Assembly (NCBI RefSeq): GCF_017654505.1
Contig: NC_054565.1
Span: forward strand, 307,047-371,046
Reading direction: 5' to 3'
Length of the DNA: 64,000 nucleotides
Origin: Polyodon spathula
Lineage: Eukaryota > Chordata > Actinopteri > Acipenseriformes > Polyodontidae
The notes beneath the pieces are model-generated. The model was given only the letters and a program-made list of their open reading frames with translations, did not search any database and was not told the origin of the DNA. Of the stretch, positions 19,762 through 31,097 are shown in pieces (the stretch's first letter is position 1; each line of letters starts with the position of its first letter). A program made the translations under genes and the position numbers.

Positions 19762-22590
19762 TCAGTAGCTTATTGATCCCAGAATCTCATCAAGCAGCTT
19801 CTTGAAGGATCCCAGGGTGTCAGCTTCAACAACATTACTGGGGAGTTGATTCCAGACCCTCACAATTCTCTGTGTAAAAAAGTGCCTCCTATTTTCTGTT
19901 GTGAATGACCCTTTGTCTAATCTCCATTTGTGACCCCTGGTCCTTGTTTCTTTTTGCAGGTTGAAAAAATCCCTTGGGTCGACATTGTCAATACCTTTTA
20001 GAATTTTGAATGCTTGAATTAGGTCGCTGCGTAGTCTTCTTTGTTCAAGACTGAACAGATTCAATTCTTTTAGCCTGTCTGCATATGACATGCCTTTTAG
20101 CCCGGAATAATTCTCTAACTCTTCTTTGCACTCTTTCTAGAGCAGCAATATCTTTTTTATAGCGAGGTGACCAGAACTGCACACAATATTCAAGATGAGG
20201 TCTTACTAGTGCATTGTACAGTTTTAACATTACTTCCCTTGATTTAAATTCAACACTTTTCACAATGTACACGAGCATCTTGTTAGCCTTTTTTATGGCT
20301 TCCCCACATTGTCTAGATGAAGACATTTCTGAGTCAACAAAAACTCCTAGGTCTTTTTCATAGATTCCTTCTCCAATTTCGGTACCTCCCATATGATATT
20401 TATAAAGTACATTTTTATTTCCTGCGTGCAGTACCTTACACTTTTCTCTATTAAATGTCATTTGCCATGTGTCTGCCCAATTCTGAATCTTGTCTAGATC
20501 ATTTTGAATGACCTTTGCTGCTGCAACAGTGTTTGCCACTCCTCCTACTTTTGTGTCATCTGCAAATTTAACAAGTTTGCTTACTATACCAAAATCTAAA
20601 TCATTAATGTAGATTAGGAATAGGACCTAATACTGATCCCTGTGGTACACCACTGGTTACCACACTCCATTCTGAGGTTTTTCCTCTAATCAGTACTTTC
20701 TGTTTTCTACTTGTTAACCACTCCCTAATCCATGTACATGTGTTTCCTTGAATCCCAACTGCGTTCAGTTTGAGAATTAATCTTTTGTGCGGGACTTTGT
20801 CAAAAGTTTTCTGGAAATCTAAATAAATTATGTCATATGCTTTGCAATTATCCATTATCGATGTTGCATCCTCAAAAAAATCAAGCAAGTTAGTTAGACA
20901 ACGATCTCCCTTTCCTAAAACCATGTTGACTGTCTCCCAGGACCCTGTTACCATATAGGTAATTTTCCATTTTGGATCTTATTATAGTTTCCATAAGTTT
21001 GCATATAATAGAAGTCAGGCTTACTGGTCTGTAGTTACCTGGTTCAGTTTTGTTTCCCTTTTTGTGGATCGGTATTACGTTTGCAATTTTCCAGTCTCTC
21101 GGTATCACCCCTGTGTCAAGAGACTGCTGCATGATCTTGGTTAGCGGTTTGTAAATTACTTCTTTCATTTCTTTGAGTACTATTGGGAAGATCTCATCTG
21201 GCCCAGGGGATTTGTTTATTTTAAGAGCTCCCAGTCCCTTTAACACTTCTGCCTCGGTTATGCTAAAGTTATTTAAAACTGGATAGGGACTGGATGACAT
21301 GTGGGGCATGTTGTCCATATCCTCCTTTGTAAAAACTTGTGAAAAGTAATCATTTAATATATTTGCTATTTTTTTTTTCTTCATCTACGATTTTGCCATT
21401 TGTATCTCTTAAACATTTAATCTCCTCTTTGAATGTTCGCTTGCTGTTGTAATATTGGAAAAACATTTTGGAATTGGTTTTAGCCCCCTTAGCAATGTTC
21501 ATTTTTATTTCTCTCTTGGCCTTTCTAACTTCCTTTTTGACTTGCGTTTGCAGTTCTGTATACTCTTTCTGTGTACTTTCTTTTTGGTCCTTTTTTAATG
21601 CTCTGTAAAGTGCCTTTTTTCGCTGAATATTTTTTTTTAATTGATCTATTAAACCATTTTGGCAATTTAGTTTTACATTTAGATTTGTCTACTTTAGGGA
21701 TATAATTGTTTTGCGCCTCTAGTACTACATTTTTGAAGAACAACCATCCTTCTTCTGTGGGTGTTTTCTCTATTTTACTCCAATCTACTTCTGTTAGTCT
21801 CTGTTTCATACCTTCATAGTTTGCTTTTCTAAAATTGTAAACCTTAGCTTTAGTCATTACTTTTGGGGTTTTAAAAAACACTTCAAATGAGACCATGTTG
21901 TGGTCTGAGTTTGCCAGTGGTTCTCTGACGTCTGCTTTTTAGTTATTCTGTCTTTATTTGAAAAGACTAAATCAAGGCATGCCTCCCCTCTAGTCGGTGC
22001 CTTGACAAATTGTGTTAGGAAGCAGTCATTTGTCATTTCCACCATTTCTATTTCATCCTTCGCGCTACCCACCGGGTTTTCCCATTTTATTTGGGGGAAG
22101 TTGAAATCCCCCATTAGTATGGCTTCTCCTTTGCTACACGCATTTCTAATATCATTGTATAACAGATTATTTTGCTCACCATCTGAATCTGGCGGTCTAT
22201 AGCATGCTCCTATTATTATGCCCTTTGAATTTTTGTCTGTTATTCTGACCCATATTGATTCGGCTTTGTTTTCTTTGTCCAGGTTTAACACCTGGACTCA
22301 AGACTGTTTCTTATGTATAGCACTACCCCTCCTCCTCTTCTGTCCTGCCTGTCTTTCCTATACAGTGTATACCCACAAATATTATATTCGTCCCCATCAC
22401 TCTCAGTCAACCACATTTCTGTAACACCTATCACATCATAGTTACCTATTAGTGCAGTAGCTTCAAGTTCTAGAATTTTGTTTCTGATACTTGTAGCATT
22501 TATATAAATACATTTAATGGTTGTCTTACCTGAGTTGTTGTTCTTGTTTTGATGTGGTCTCCCTTCTGTTTTTTTGTTGATTTCTCCCAC
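19762..22590 (-). pseudogene. CR1-type LINE ORF2, broken into at least six frames
   Basis: The same endonuclease-RT protein as in copy 2 can be followed end to end, but the frame changes repeatedly. The endonuclease starts at about 22590 (TEMWL in place of TETWL). GDFNFPQ and the RT regions follow in different frames. A small deletion near 20622 removes the codons after GSVLGP, just upstream of the FADD catalytic motif. Confidence 0.88.
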
Positions 22591-22598
22591 CTTCCTTT

Positions 22599-23601
22599 CT
22601 AATTTAAATGCTTCTGAACCTGCTCGAGGATCTTTTCTCCAAGTAGATTGGTTCCCTTGTTATTTAAGTGCAGTCCGTCCCATCTATACAGATAGTCCTC
22701 GTTGTAGAATGTGGTCCAATGATCAAGATAGGTGAAGCCTTCCCGTGTGCACCACATCTTCAGCCACGCGTTTTGATTAATTATTTCCAGCTGTCCATAT
22801 GGTCCTTTGCAAGGTGCGGGTAGTATACCAGAAAATACCACAGTTTTGGTTTTCTCTTTTAATTCCCTTCCTAGCTCTCTGAATTTGTTTTTTTTCAAGG
22901 GATTTTGGTCTGTCTCTTCCAATGTTGTTTGTACCGATGTGGACGACTACTACCAGGTCGTCTCCTGTTCGTTCTAGGAGCCTGTCCACGTTCTCAGTGA
23001 TGTGCTTGACCGAGGCTCCCGGAAGGCAGCACACTGTTGTATTAAGGGGGTCCAAACTGCAAATTGAACTTGCTGTGTTTCTCAATATGGAGTCCCCAAC
23101 AATCATGACCTCCCTTCTTTTTGCTGTCTGGTCACCACTGTCAGTGGGATCCTGGATGTTGTTCCTTTCATTCTCTTGTTGTTGGTTCTGCTCATCAAAA
23201 TTCTGAACTGACTCAAATCTGTTGGTTGTTTTGATTTCTGGTGGTTGTGTTTGACGAAGTTTCTTTTTTTCCCTGCTTCTGCCTACCTGAACCCAGCTGT
23301 TCTGACCTTCTATCTCCTTGGTGGCTTTCAATCTGTTAGGGGTGATGCAGACTTCCATGAATTGTGGGTGTGCCAGTTCCTAAAGATCCTGTTGCTGTCT
23401 CACTTCTTCCAGCTCCATTTCTAGCATACTTACTAGTTTATGCAAATCCTGGATCGCTCGGCACTTTACGCACACTTGGTTTAGCTCCGCTGGGTTTTCT
23501 CGGATTTCCCACATCATGCAGGTGTCACAGATTACTGGCTTGAAGACCATGTTGATTTTTTTTTTTTTTTTTTGAAGTTTAGTTTCTTCTGCAGCTGTCA
23601 A
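22599..23601 (-). pseudogene. CR1-type LINE ORF1: Cys-rich region plus SGNH esterase domain
   Basis: ORF1 begins near 23601. Its N-terminal part has two Cys pairs (CDTCMMW and CVKC) and a leucine/glutamate helix (LVSMLEMELEEVRQQQ), plausibly a zinc-binding fold and coiled coil. A linker rich in Q, E and N follows. An SGNH/GDSL esterase-like domain comes next, with VGDSILRN (Ser block), LPGASVKHI (Gly block), HIGTNN (Asn block) and DGLHLN (Asp and His block). Esterase ORF1s are known from CR1-clade LINEs, and their role in retrotransposition is unsettled. Defects are an in-frame TAG at 23380-23382 and a frameshift in a run of T near 22890. Confidence 0.8.
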
Positions 23602-23610
23602 CCTGCTTTC

Positions 23611-23962
23611 AAACTGCTTCTAAACTGCTCTGCACTTTTCCATGCCTGTACTTCTCCCACGCTGTCGCTTCCATTCGCTGTCGCTGGGAAGACTGCCTCG
23701 TTTATAGCTGTGTTGTTCTGCTGTGCTGTTGGCTCCTCCCCTCGCCCGTGTCTCAGAACGGTGCTGAATTTGAATCAACTTCTCCGAGTTTCAGCTTGTT
23801 TGTTATCAGAAAAACGTACGCGGCTGTTTGACTTTGAGCTGCAGTGTTTCCACAATGTCCTGTGTTTTCTGATTAAAGCAATTAAGGATGCAATTTCTCC
23901 TTACTGCTTCAAAACTGCTCTGTACTTTTCCACGCCTGTACTTCTCCCACGCTGTCGCTTCC
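23611..23962 (-). promoter_or_regulatory. Repeated block in the LINE 5' UTR
   Basis: About 60 bases with ACTTCTCCCACGCTGTCGCT occur at 23611-23672 and again at 23902-23962, a period of about 290 bases. Tandem 5' monomers often act as the promoter of LINEs. The block is absent from the 5'-truncated copies, so no comparison is possible here. Confidence 0.45.
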
Positions 23963-23990
23963 ACCCAGTACTGTTTACTCGTTCTTACAA

Positions 23991-25624
23991 TTTTTGCATG
24001 GCATTAAATACCCCTGTGTATAGATGGTCCACCTCCTCTTTCTCTGACACTTAACCAATAGCAAGGTACAACACATTATTCTGTTGCTATATACCATGGG
24101 CCTGATCTTCATTCTGCCTCACAAAAAAATAGTGCTTTGGCACAAAATGAGAGATATTCCAAAACGGCACAAAGCAGTTGCGAGACATTGGAATATAAGA
24201 GTTTTCTGAGCAATTCACAAATATCGCAAAACCATCTGCGCATTCATTACCAATATAGAAACTGCACACAATAGCCAAGCGAGAATGCAGAATGATGGAC
24301 AGTCACCATTAGTAATGGCATTACCCCAACAAGCTGCTATCACTGGTGTCACCACAGTATGTACCGATATGACAGCAGACGAGAACACACAATATTTCGT
24401 GCACACATACATACGGATCATTCAAATACACAATTGGCTCCACAGCTAGGCACCGAGTTTTCAAATTAATGTACTGATAACGCCACTGTTTTATTGAATA
24501 CAGACAGTATTGTATCACAAGGAAATACTATATAGGTTTCTTTAAAGGCCAGCTGATCTGTCATAGCTGTATGTTTTTGAAGTAATTTTTTTTAAAAAGG
24601 CTTTGGATACTGTCTTTTTTTTTCTAAATGCTTGCTGTGACAAAGTCTACTGTGGCAGCGCACTCTCTGATTTGTAAATGTACCGAGTTCATTCAACTAC
24701 AAAGTAAACATCAAGCAAGCAATGTTATATACACAATACATAGAAATGCATTGTTATTATTCTACTCACCCATTTGAACATCATGATTAAGCCCAGTTTG
24801 TAAAGTTTTGAGTGTCGACGGAATGGATTCTTTTTGTTATGACATTTTTTTCCTTAAGAATAATAATTCTAAATACGTTATTTGTTAAATATGTTAATTG
24901 TAGCCTACTATGATTTCTCAATAAATGAACAGTCTCTGTACAATTAGCAACATCGACATTCAGCAGACTGGACAGCTGCATAAACGGCCAGAAATTAGTT
25001 AACAGAACTGTTTGTCCCACCTCAGCTAACTTATGAATGGACTGCTGCAGAGAAAATACAGGACTTTGATTGGTTGATCATATCACCGGTCTGGCTTTAG
25101 GAAAACGTAAGCATGCCTTTCACAGCAAGAGTGCCCTGACGGTGAATGGCTCTCTGAAGTGCAGCTGCTCACCCCTATTCCTGTAATACACAGCAATCTA
25201 TGGAATAGCCAAATAAAGCAAAAGGCCACAAGATGGTGTATGACATATTTTATACAATTCATTTACAGATATGTGACAACACACAGCAAAGACAGGCAGG
25301 ACCCCCCTCCCCTCTTCATCCTTCTCTCAATCTTCATTTCTATATTTTGATGGCACACATTGGATGCGGATATGCCTGTGGAGCAGAGAAGAAGACATAT
25401 AACTGTATATGTAAACACACGCAGATATTGGTATATTCAGACAAATTAGGGATTTCGCCCAATTCAAATTTGATTGCGCTATGTGCATTTTGAATGTCCA
25501 CCTTGAATACATATGCATCTCATGTTTCTAATTACCAATGCATTACCATATGCTAATAGGACCATATTAAAGGAACATGTTATATATATTATGAACATGT
25601 TATATATGTTATGGAATCAAAAAA
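23991..25624. other. Intergenic DNA without a recognised gene
   Basis: Many short open frames occur on both strands, none with recognisable motifs. Nothing else was identified. Confidence 0.45.
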
Positions 25625-26115
25625 AAAAAGAGGCTTATTGCTTGTATGTTTTTGCCGCAAATTGACTATGGTGATGCAGTATATAGGTTTGCATCACCAT
25701 CAACTTTAGGTAAACTGGACTCGCTATATCATGCAGCATTGAGGTACAATACAAATACAAGATTTAATACTCATCATTGTATATTATACGATTTGGTAGG
25801 CTGGACTTCTTTGACTTTACGCAGGCTGAAGCACTGGTATATTCTGGTATATATTCAATTCAATTATATGAATATACTTATTTAAATTAACACCTTATAT
25901 CGTCCCATAGTAACCATAGCCTCAGATCTCATTCTTTTTTGCATTTCAAAATCCCAAATGTGCCTACTGAGGCTGGTAAAGGATCCTTTGCTTACTATGC
26001 CCCATGGTCCTGGAATAAGTTCCAGTCCAACTAAAGCTGCAGACCAAGATATCTTTATTGCAACTTAGGAGTAAACTGCATGATTTCGTGACTGAGAGTT
26101 GTAATTGTTTTAAGT
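25625..26115 (+). mobile_element. Remnant of a second LINE family (L2-like), 3' part of RT
   Basis: The frame from 25646 reads FLPQIDYGDAVYRFASPSTLGKLDSLYHAALR and then THHCILYDLVGWTSL. This is the conserved C-terminal region of L2-type fish LINE reverse transcriptases, as I recall it. After 25885 further matching text appears in other frames (IPNVPTEAGKG, then SLLQLRSKLHDFV to about 26115). Several frameshifts and a deletion are present. It shares no sequence with the CR1-type copies. Confidence 0.6.
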
Positions 26116-26179
26116 AGCTGAGTTAGGTACTTTTGCATATTTTGATTATTGTTTTAAATGTGATTTGCCTGTGTCTTAA

Positions 26180-26228
26180 TTGTGTGTGTGTGTGTGTGTG
26201 TTTATATATATATATATATATATATAAT
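26180..26228. repeat. (TG)n(TA)n microsatellite
   Basis: A TG run is followed by a TA run. The Tc1-like terminus begins directly after it. Confidence 0.95.
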
Positions 26229-26828
26229 CTCTACGCTACCGGTCAAAAGTTGTAGAACACCTCCATTTTTTCAGTTTTTATTGAAATTTACGCAATTCAA
26301 TGTCTCGATGTACTCTGAAATTAAAGCATAGAACAAATAAACAATTGGAGAGAAAAAAGAAATTGTGGAATCGTTTTGTTTAACAAAATTTCATCTAAAT
26401 TTTTGACTCGTCAAAGTAGCCACCATTTGCAGATATAACAGCCAAACACACTCGTGGCATTCTTTCTACAATGGAAATCAAATGTTGTTCGGAAAGTTCT
26501 TCCCAACACTGTTGCAGAAGTTCCCACAAATGTGTTGCACTTGTAGGTTGCTTTGCTTTCACCCTTCTGTCCAGTTCATCCCAAACCAGCTCGATGGGGT
26601 TTAAGTCTGGAGACTGTGCTGGCCATTCCATGATTTAAAGCCTACTGTCTTGTTCTTTTCTTCTAAGGTAGTTCTGACATAGCCTGGAGGTATGTTTTGG
26701 GTCATTATCTTGCTGTTGGATGAACCCCTGACCAACTAGACGTATACCAGAGGGTATTGCATGGCGCTGCAAAATGCTGTGGTAGCCGTTTTCGTTCAGG
26801 GTGCCACTCACTCTGTGCAAGTCTTTTT
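26229..26828 (-). mobile_element. Tc1-like DNA transposon, 5' part missing
   Basis: The left terminus CTACCGGTCAAAAGTTGTAG is a typical Tc1 inverted end. The transposase reads on the minus strand to 26395. At the right the element is cut at about 26828, where LINE copy 4 begins, so the N-terminal half and the other inverted end are missing. Confidence 0.8.
26395..26820 (-). pseudogene. Tc1-like transposase, C-terminal half
   Basis: One frame covers 26820 to 26395 with a single in-frame TAA at 26635-26637. It holds the second catalytic aspartate (QQDNDPKHTS) and, 3' of the stop, the third acidic residue in SPDLNPIELVWDEL. This is the DD34E arrangement of Tc1 transposases, which cut and paste the element at TA sites. 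The DNA-binding N-terminus and first Asp are lost. Confidence 0.85.
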
Positions 26829-26837
26829 TTTATTGAA

Positions 26838-28288
26838 TAAGAACATAAGAACATAAGAAAGTTTACAAACGAGAGGAGGCCATTCAGCCCATCTTGCTCG
26901 TTTGGTTGTTAGTAGCTTATTGATCCCAAAATCTCATCAAGCAGCTTCTTGAAGGATCCCAGGGTGTCAGCTTCAACAACATTACTGGGGAGTTGATTCC
27001 AGACACTCACAATTCTCTGTGTAAAAAAGTGCCTCCTATTTTCTGTTCTGAATGCCCCTTTGTCTAATCTCCATTTGTGACCCCTGGTCCTTGTTTCTTT
27101 TTTCAGGCTGAAAAAGTCCCTTGGGTCGACACTGTCAATACCTTTTAGAATTTTGAATGCTTGAATTAGGTCGCCACGTAGTCTTCTTTGTTCAAGACTG
27201 AACAGATTCAATTCTTTTAGCCTGTCTGCATATGACATGCCTTTTAAGCCCGGAATAATTCTGGTTGCTCTTCTTTGCACTCTTTCTAGAGCAGCAATAT
27301 CTTTTTTATAGCGAGGTGACCAGAACTGCACACAATATTCAAGATGAGGTCTTACTAGTGCATTGTACAGTTTTAACATTACTTCGCTTGATTTAAATTC
27401 AACACTTTTCACAATGTATCCGAGCATCTTGTCAGCCTTTTTTATAGCTTCCCCACATGGTCTAGATGAAGACATTTCTGAGTCAACAAAAACTCCTAGG
27501 TCTTTTTCATAAATTCCTTCTCCAATTTCAGTATCTCCCATATGATATTTATAATGTACATTTTTATTTCCTGCGTGCAGTACCTTACACTTTTCTCTAT
27601 TAAATGTCATTTGCCATGTGTCTGCCCAGTTCTGAATCTTGTCTAGATCATTTTGAATGACCTTTGCTGCTGCAACAGTGTTTGCCACTCCTCCTACTTT
27701 TGTGTCATCTGCAAATTTAACAAGTTTGCTTACTATACCAGAATCTAAATCATTAATGTAGATTAGGAATAGCAGAGGACCTAATACTGATCCCTGTGGT
27801 ACACCACTGGTTACCACACTCCATTCTGAGGTTTTTCCTCTAATCAGTACTTTCTGTTTTCTACATGTTAACCACTCCCTAATCCATGTACATGTGTTTC
27901 CTTGAATCCCAACTGCGTTCAGTTTGAGAATTAATCTTTTATGCGGGACTTTGTCAAAAGTTTTCTGGAAATCTAAATAAACCATGTCATATGCTTTGCA
28001 ATTATCCATTATCGATGTTGCATCCTCAAAAAAATCAAGCAAGTTGGTTAGACACGATCTCCCTTTCCTAAAACCATGTTGACTGTCTCCCAGGACCCTG
28101 TTACCATATAGGTAATTTTCCATTTTGGATCTTATTATAGTTTCCATAAGTTTGCATATAATAGAAGTCAGGCTTACTGGTCTGTAGTTACCTGGTTCAG
28201 TTTTGTTTCCCTTTTTGTGGATCGGTATTACGTTTGCAATTTTCCAGTCTGTCGGTACCACCCCTGTGTCAAGAGACTGCTGCATGAT
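26838..28288 (-). mobile_element. CR1-type LINE, 5'-truncated (copy 4)
   Basis: The 3' tail begins at 26838 (ATAAGAACATAAGAACATAAG). The pol frame is open from 28285 to 26909 (about 458 codons), starting inside the RT at the QQSLDTG block and containing motifs A, B and C. The 5' end at 28288 is a sharp junction to unrelated sequence. The copy sits at the broken end of the Tc1-like element. Confidence 0.92.
26909..28285 (-). pseudogene. CR1-type LINE ORF2, RT half, open frame
   Basis: RT palm motifs YLDFQKTFDKVPH, GVPQGSVLGPLLF and FADDT are present without a stop. The endonuclease and the first RT blocks are absent by truncation, so the piece cannot retrotranspose by itself. It is counted as a truncated gene although the frame is clean, which suggests a fairly young insertion. 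Confidence 0.9.
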
Positions 28289-28442
28289 AGTTCAAACCCC
28301 ATTCCGTGACTGTGTATTCTGGACTTGTCCGATTTGTTAAATATAGTTAACCACCTGCAATTAATAAAATGTGTTCATTGCCCTGCATGTTGTTGTGGTT
28401 TTAGTTTATGTCCTTCTGGTATTCTGCTTGGCTGATCCCACC

Positions 28443-28611
28443 TGTAGTAATTCAGTTTATCGTCCCTTCCCCCTATCAATCATATTAAGGTCAACAGGTA
28501 TTTCCGGTTCCTGGTTCAAGAATATGGCAACCAGCATGTAAACAGTACCTTGTGTATCTCTAATAAAACCACCTTTCTCTACAAGATAAACATCTGCTTC
28601 AAGTTATTACA
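28443..28611 (+). repeat. 5' LTR of the gypsy element
   Basis: TGTAGTAATTCAG to AAGTTATTACA, 169 bases, with AATAAA at about 28563. It carries an extra stretch (around 28495-28520) that the 3' LTR lacks, and several substitutions from the 3' LTR indicate age. Confidence 0.93.
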
Positions 28612-28629
28612 TTGGCGACGAGGATAAAC
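28612..28629 (+). promoter_or_regulatory. Likely primer-binding site
   Basis: TTGGCGACGAGGATAAAC directly follows the LTR. A near-identical TTTGGCGACAAGG follows the left LTR of the gypsy element at 58586, so both elements probably use the same type of tRNA primer. I do not identify the tRNA. Confidence 0.55.
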
Positions 28630-28696
28630 AAGATCAAAGCTTTGCACAACACTCTGGTTGCTGTGAGTAACGAAACATTTAAATAATTTACCGAAC

Positions 28697-29216
28697 ATGT
28701 CGCTCTTTTGCAGAAGGTTGGAGTCAGTACATTGAGAGACTCGGATTCTATTTTGTTGCAAATGAAATTACTGCTGAAGATAAATGTAAAGCTATCCTCT
28801 TGAGTGTGTGTGGCTGTAAAACGTAGAATCTGATCAGGAATCTGACCGCTCTGAATTTACCTAGTAGTAAGTCTTACCAGGAGTTAGTGGAGCTTGTGAA
28901 GACACATTTTCAGCCAAAGCTGTCTGTAATTATGCAGCATTTCAAATTTAACGCGATAGTTCATACACAAGGCGAATCTATTGCAACCTTTGTGGCAAAC
29001 TTAAGACAGCTGACGGAGTACTGTGAGTTTGGGGAAGCCCTGAATGATATGCTGCGGGCCAGACTCGTGTGTGGAGTTAATGACAATGCAATGCAGAGCT
29101 GTTTGCTAGCAGAAAGCAATGTTGATTTCAAACGCGCTTTGGAAACTTCTCTTGCAGTGGAAAGTGCTGCAAAATATTTGAAAGATTTGCAGAATGTAAA
29201 CAATTACGCGTGAATC
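28697..29216 (+). pseudogene. Gypsy gag (capsid part), broken
   Basis: Gag builds the particle. The capsid-like text has a long open stretch 28887-29216 (HFQPKLSVIMQHFKF, GESIATFVANLRQL, RARLVCGVNDNAMQ), a layout common in fish gypsy elements. Upstream, the ATG at 28697 goes out of frame within a few codons and a TAG occurs near 28824, so the N-terminus is damaged. Confidence 0.75.
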
Positions 29217-29304
29217 ACGTTAGACGAAAGCCTGCACTTGAATACGGAGAAAAAAGTAGCCCAGCTAGTATGCTAAATGTCACATTCAGAAGCCTCAACA
29301 CCAT

Positions 29305-29440
29305 ATGTCAGCTGACAAAGTGCGTGCTTGCTATAGATGTAGAGGAAACCATGGAGCAGACACATGTAGAGTCAAAGAAAGAGAGTGCGATTACTGCCAC
29401 AAGAGAGGGCACCTGGCTAAGCAGTGCAGAACAAAAATAG
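29305..29440 (+). pseudogene. Gypsy nucleocapsid: two CCHC zinc knuckles
   Basis: Two knuckles lie close together, CYRCRGNHGADTC and CDYCHKRGHLAKQC. The second fits C-x2-C-x4-H-x4-C. The first has only three residues before the histidine, an unusual spacing. Knuckles bind the genomic RNA. The frame differs from that of the capsid part, by indel or by programmed shift. Confidence 0.85.
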
Positions 29441-29843
29441 GCAAGCAGGGAAGCATAATCAGCAGCGGGCTAATCTCAATGAGTCTACACAGCATACAGA
29501 AACTGATGCTGAAGATGCATCTTCACTGTATCATGTGACTGCTATTAAAGCTGATCCTATTGCAATGACAGTGCAGGTGAATGGCAAGCAATTAAAGATG
29601 GAGGTAGACATTGGTGCTTCAGCTACAGTAGTTGGGGAGCAGACATTCAAATACCTCAATGAAGGAAGCATGCCAGTGAAGTTGGAGCGCACTGGCACAA
29701 CACTGAGAACATATACGGGAGAGCCCTTTCACGTAAAGGGTGCGGCTGCTGTTCCAGTATGCTACAAGAAACAGAGAGCTCACCTTCCTATTATGGTCGT
29801 AGAGGGGGACGGGCCAAGTCTTTTGGGAAGAGATTTGGCTTAA
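29424..29843 (+). pseudogene. Gypsy aspartic protease
   Basis: The active-site region reads VDIGASATV at about residue 62 of the frame, with the usual D-S/T-G triad altered to D-I-G, and the flap-distal LLGRDLA block is present near the end. The change at the second active-site position probably weakens the enzyme. The frame stops at 29841-29843, just before RT. Confidence 0.75.
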
Positions 29844-29849
29844 AAAAAT

Positions 29850-31097
29850 TAAATTGGATTGGTCACAAATATTCCAATTGAAGTCTGATGGAATTCAAGA
29901 GCTCTTACAGAAATATGACTGTTTTTCAAGACGAACTAGGAAAACTGAGGGGTACACAAGCTAAGAGTCACATAGATCCTCAGGCAACACCATGTTTCTT
30001 CAAGGCCAGACCAGTGCCTTAGTCACTGAAACAGAGGGTGGAAGCAGAGTTGTGTAGGTTAGAAAAGCTGGGAATAATCCAGCCTTCAGTTTTCCGAATG
30101 GGCCGCACCATCGTCCCAGTTGTCAAACAAGACCTAACCATATGACTGTGTGGTGATTACAAACTGACGGTTAACAGAGCAGCAAAATTAGACAAGTACC
30201 CCATTCCCAAAATTGCCGACCTGTATGCCAAGTTGGCAGGAGGCAAGTCATATTCCAAGCTAAACATGAGTCATGCTTACCAGCAGCTGGAGTTAGACGA
30301 CACATCAAGAGAGTATGTGACGATCAATATTCACAAAGGCCTTTACCAGTACACCTGGTTGACTTTTGGCGTTTCATCAGCATATGCAATTTTCCAGCGA
30401 ACCACGGAGAGTCTGCTGCAGGGAATCCCACATGTTGTCGTGTACTGGATGATGTCCTCATCACTGGTCAGACAGTAGCTGAACATTTAGCCAACCTTGA
30501 AAAGTACTGAAAAGATTTGTGGAAGTGGGCGTGCGTCTGAAGCGAAACAAATGTACATTCCAGGCACCTGAAGTCACATACCTGGGCAACAGAGTGGACG
30601 CCTTGGGGCTTCATCCAGTTGAAGAAAAAGTCCAGGCCATTAAACACGTACCACCACCCCGTAATGTGACGGAACTCAAATCATTTTTGGGCATGATAAA
30701 TTATTACAATTGTTTCTTACCAAATCTGTCTACTGTGTTGGCACCGCTACACCTGCTGCTGAGAAAGAATCATCGCTGGTCTTGGGGTTCAAAGCAAGAA
30801 GAAGCATTCCAAACATCCAAGGAACTGCTCCATTCTTCATTCTTGGTGGTACATTATGACCCACAGAAGGAACTAGTGTTGACATGCGATGCATCCCCCT
30901 ATGGCATTGGATCCGTACTAACGCATCTTATGGAAGACGGGTCAGACATGCCAATTGGTTATGTATCCAGAATACTCTCTAAAGCTGAAAACAGCTGGAG
31001 AAAGAAGGTCTCTCATTCTCTCTGTTTGGTGTCAAAAAGTTCCACCAATACCTGCACGGATGACATTTCACAATTGTGTCCGACCATAAGCTGCTGA
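29850..31097 (+). pseudogene. Gypsy reverse transcriptase and RNase H, broken
   Basis: RT reads GDYKLTVN, KYPIPKIADLYAKLAGG and YSKLNMSHAYQQLELD (motif A, with Asn where the catalytic Asp is expected). The frame is lost by one base at about 30447, exactly ahead of the YxDD catalytic motif. After 30519 the connection (VTYLGNRVDALGLHP, LKSFLGMINYYNCFLPN) and RNase H (LTCDASPYGIGSVL) continue in another frame, which ends near 31097. These changes hit catalytic residues, so the enzyme is dead. Confidence 0.88.

Larger units (their letters stand above)
19704..23990 (-). mobile_element. CR1-type LINE, near full-length but mutated (copy 3)
   Basis: This is the only copy that shows both ORFs and a likely 5' UTR. 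ORF2 remnants run 19762-22590, ORF1 lies at 22599-23601, and about 390 bases of GC-richer sequence with a repeated block precede it. The 3' end at 19704 abuts the two-exon relic. At least six frameshifts or stops scatter through the two ORFs (for example near 20090, 20620, 20925, 21370, 21540, 21940 and 22290), so it is inactive. Confidence 0.85.

Noticed and set aside
23572..24054. 160-codon plus-strand frame upstream of LINE ORF1
   Set aside because: It is antisense to the LINE 5' UTR, has no domain and is internally repetitive.
28639..28700. tRNA gene near the insertion site of the 28443 gypsy element
   Set aside because: I looked for a tRNA-like fold on both flanks, as seen at 58499, and found none, so a targeting claim rests on one element only.
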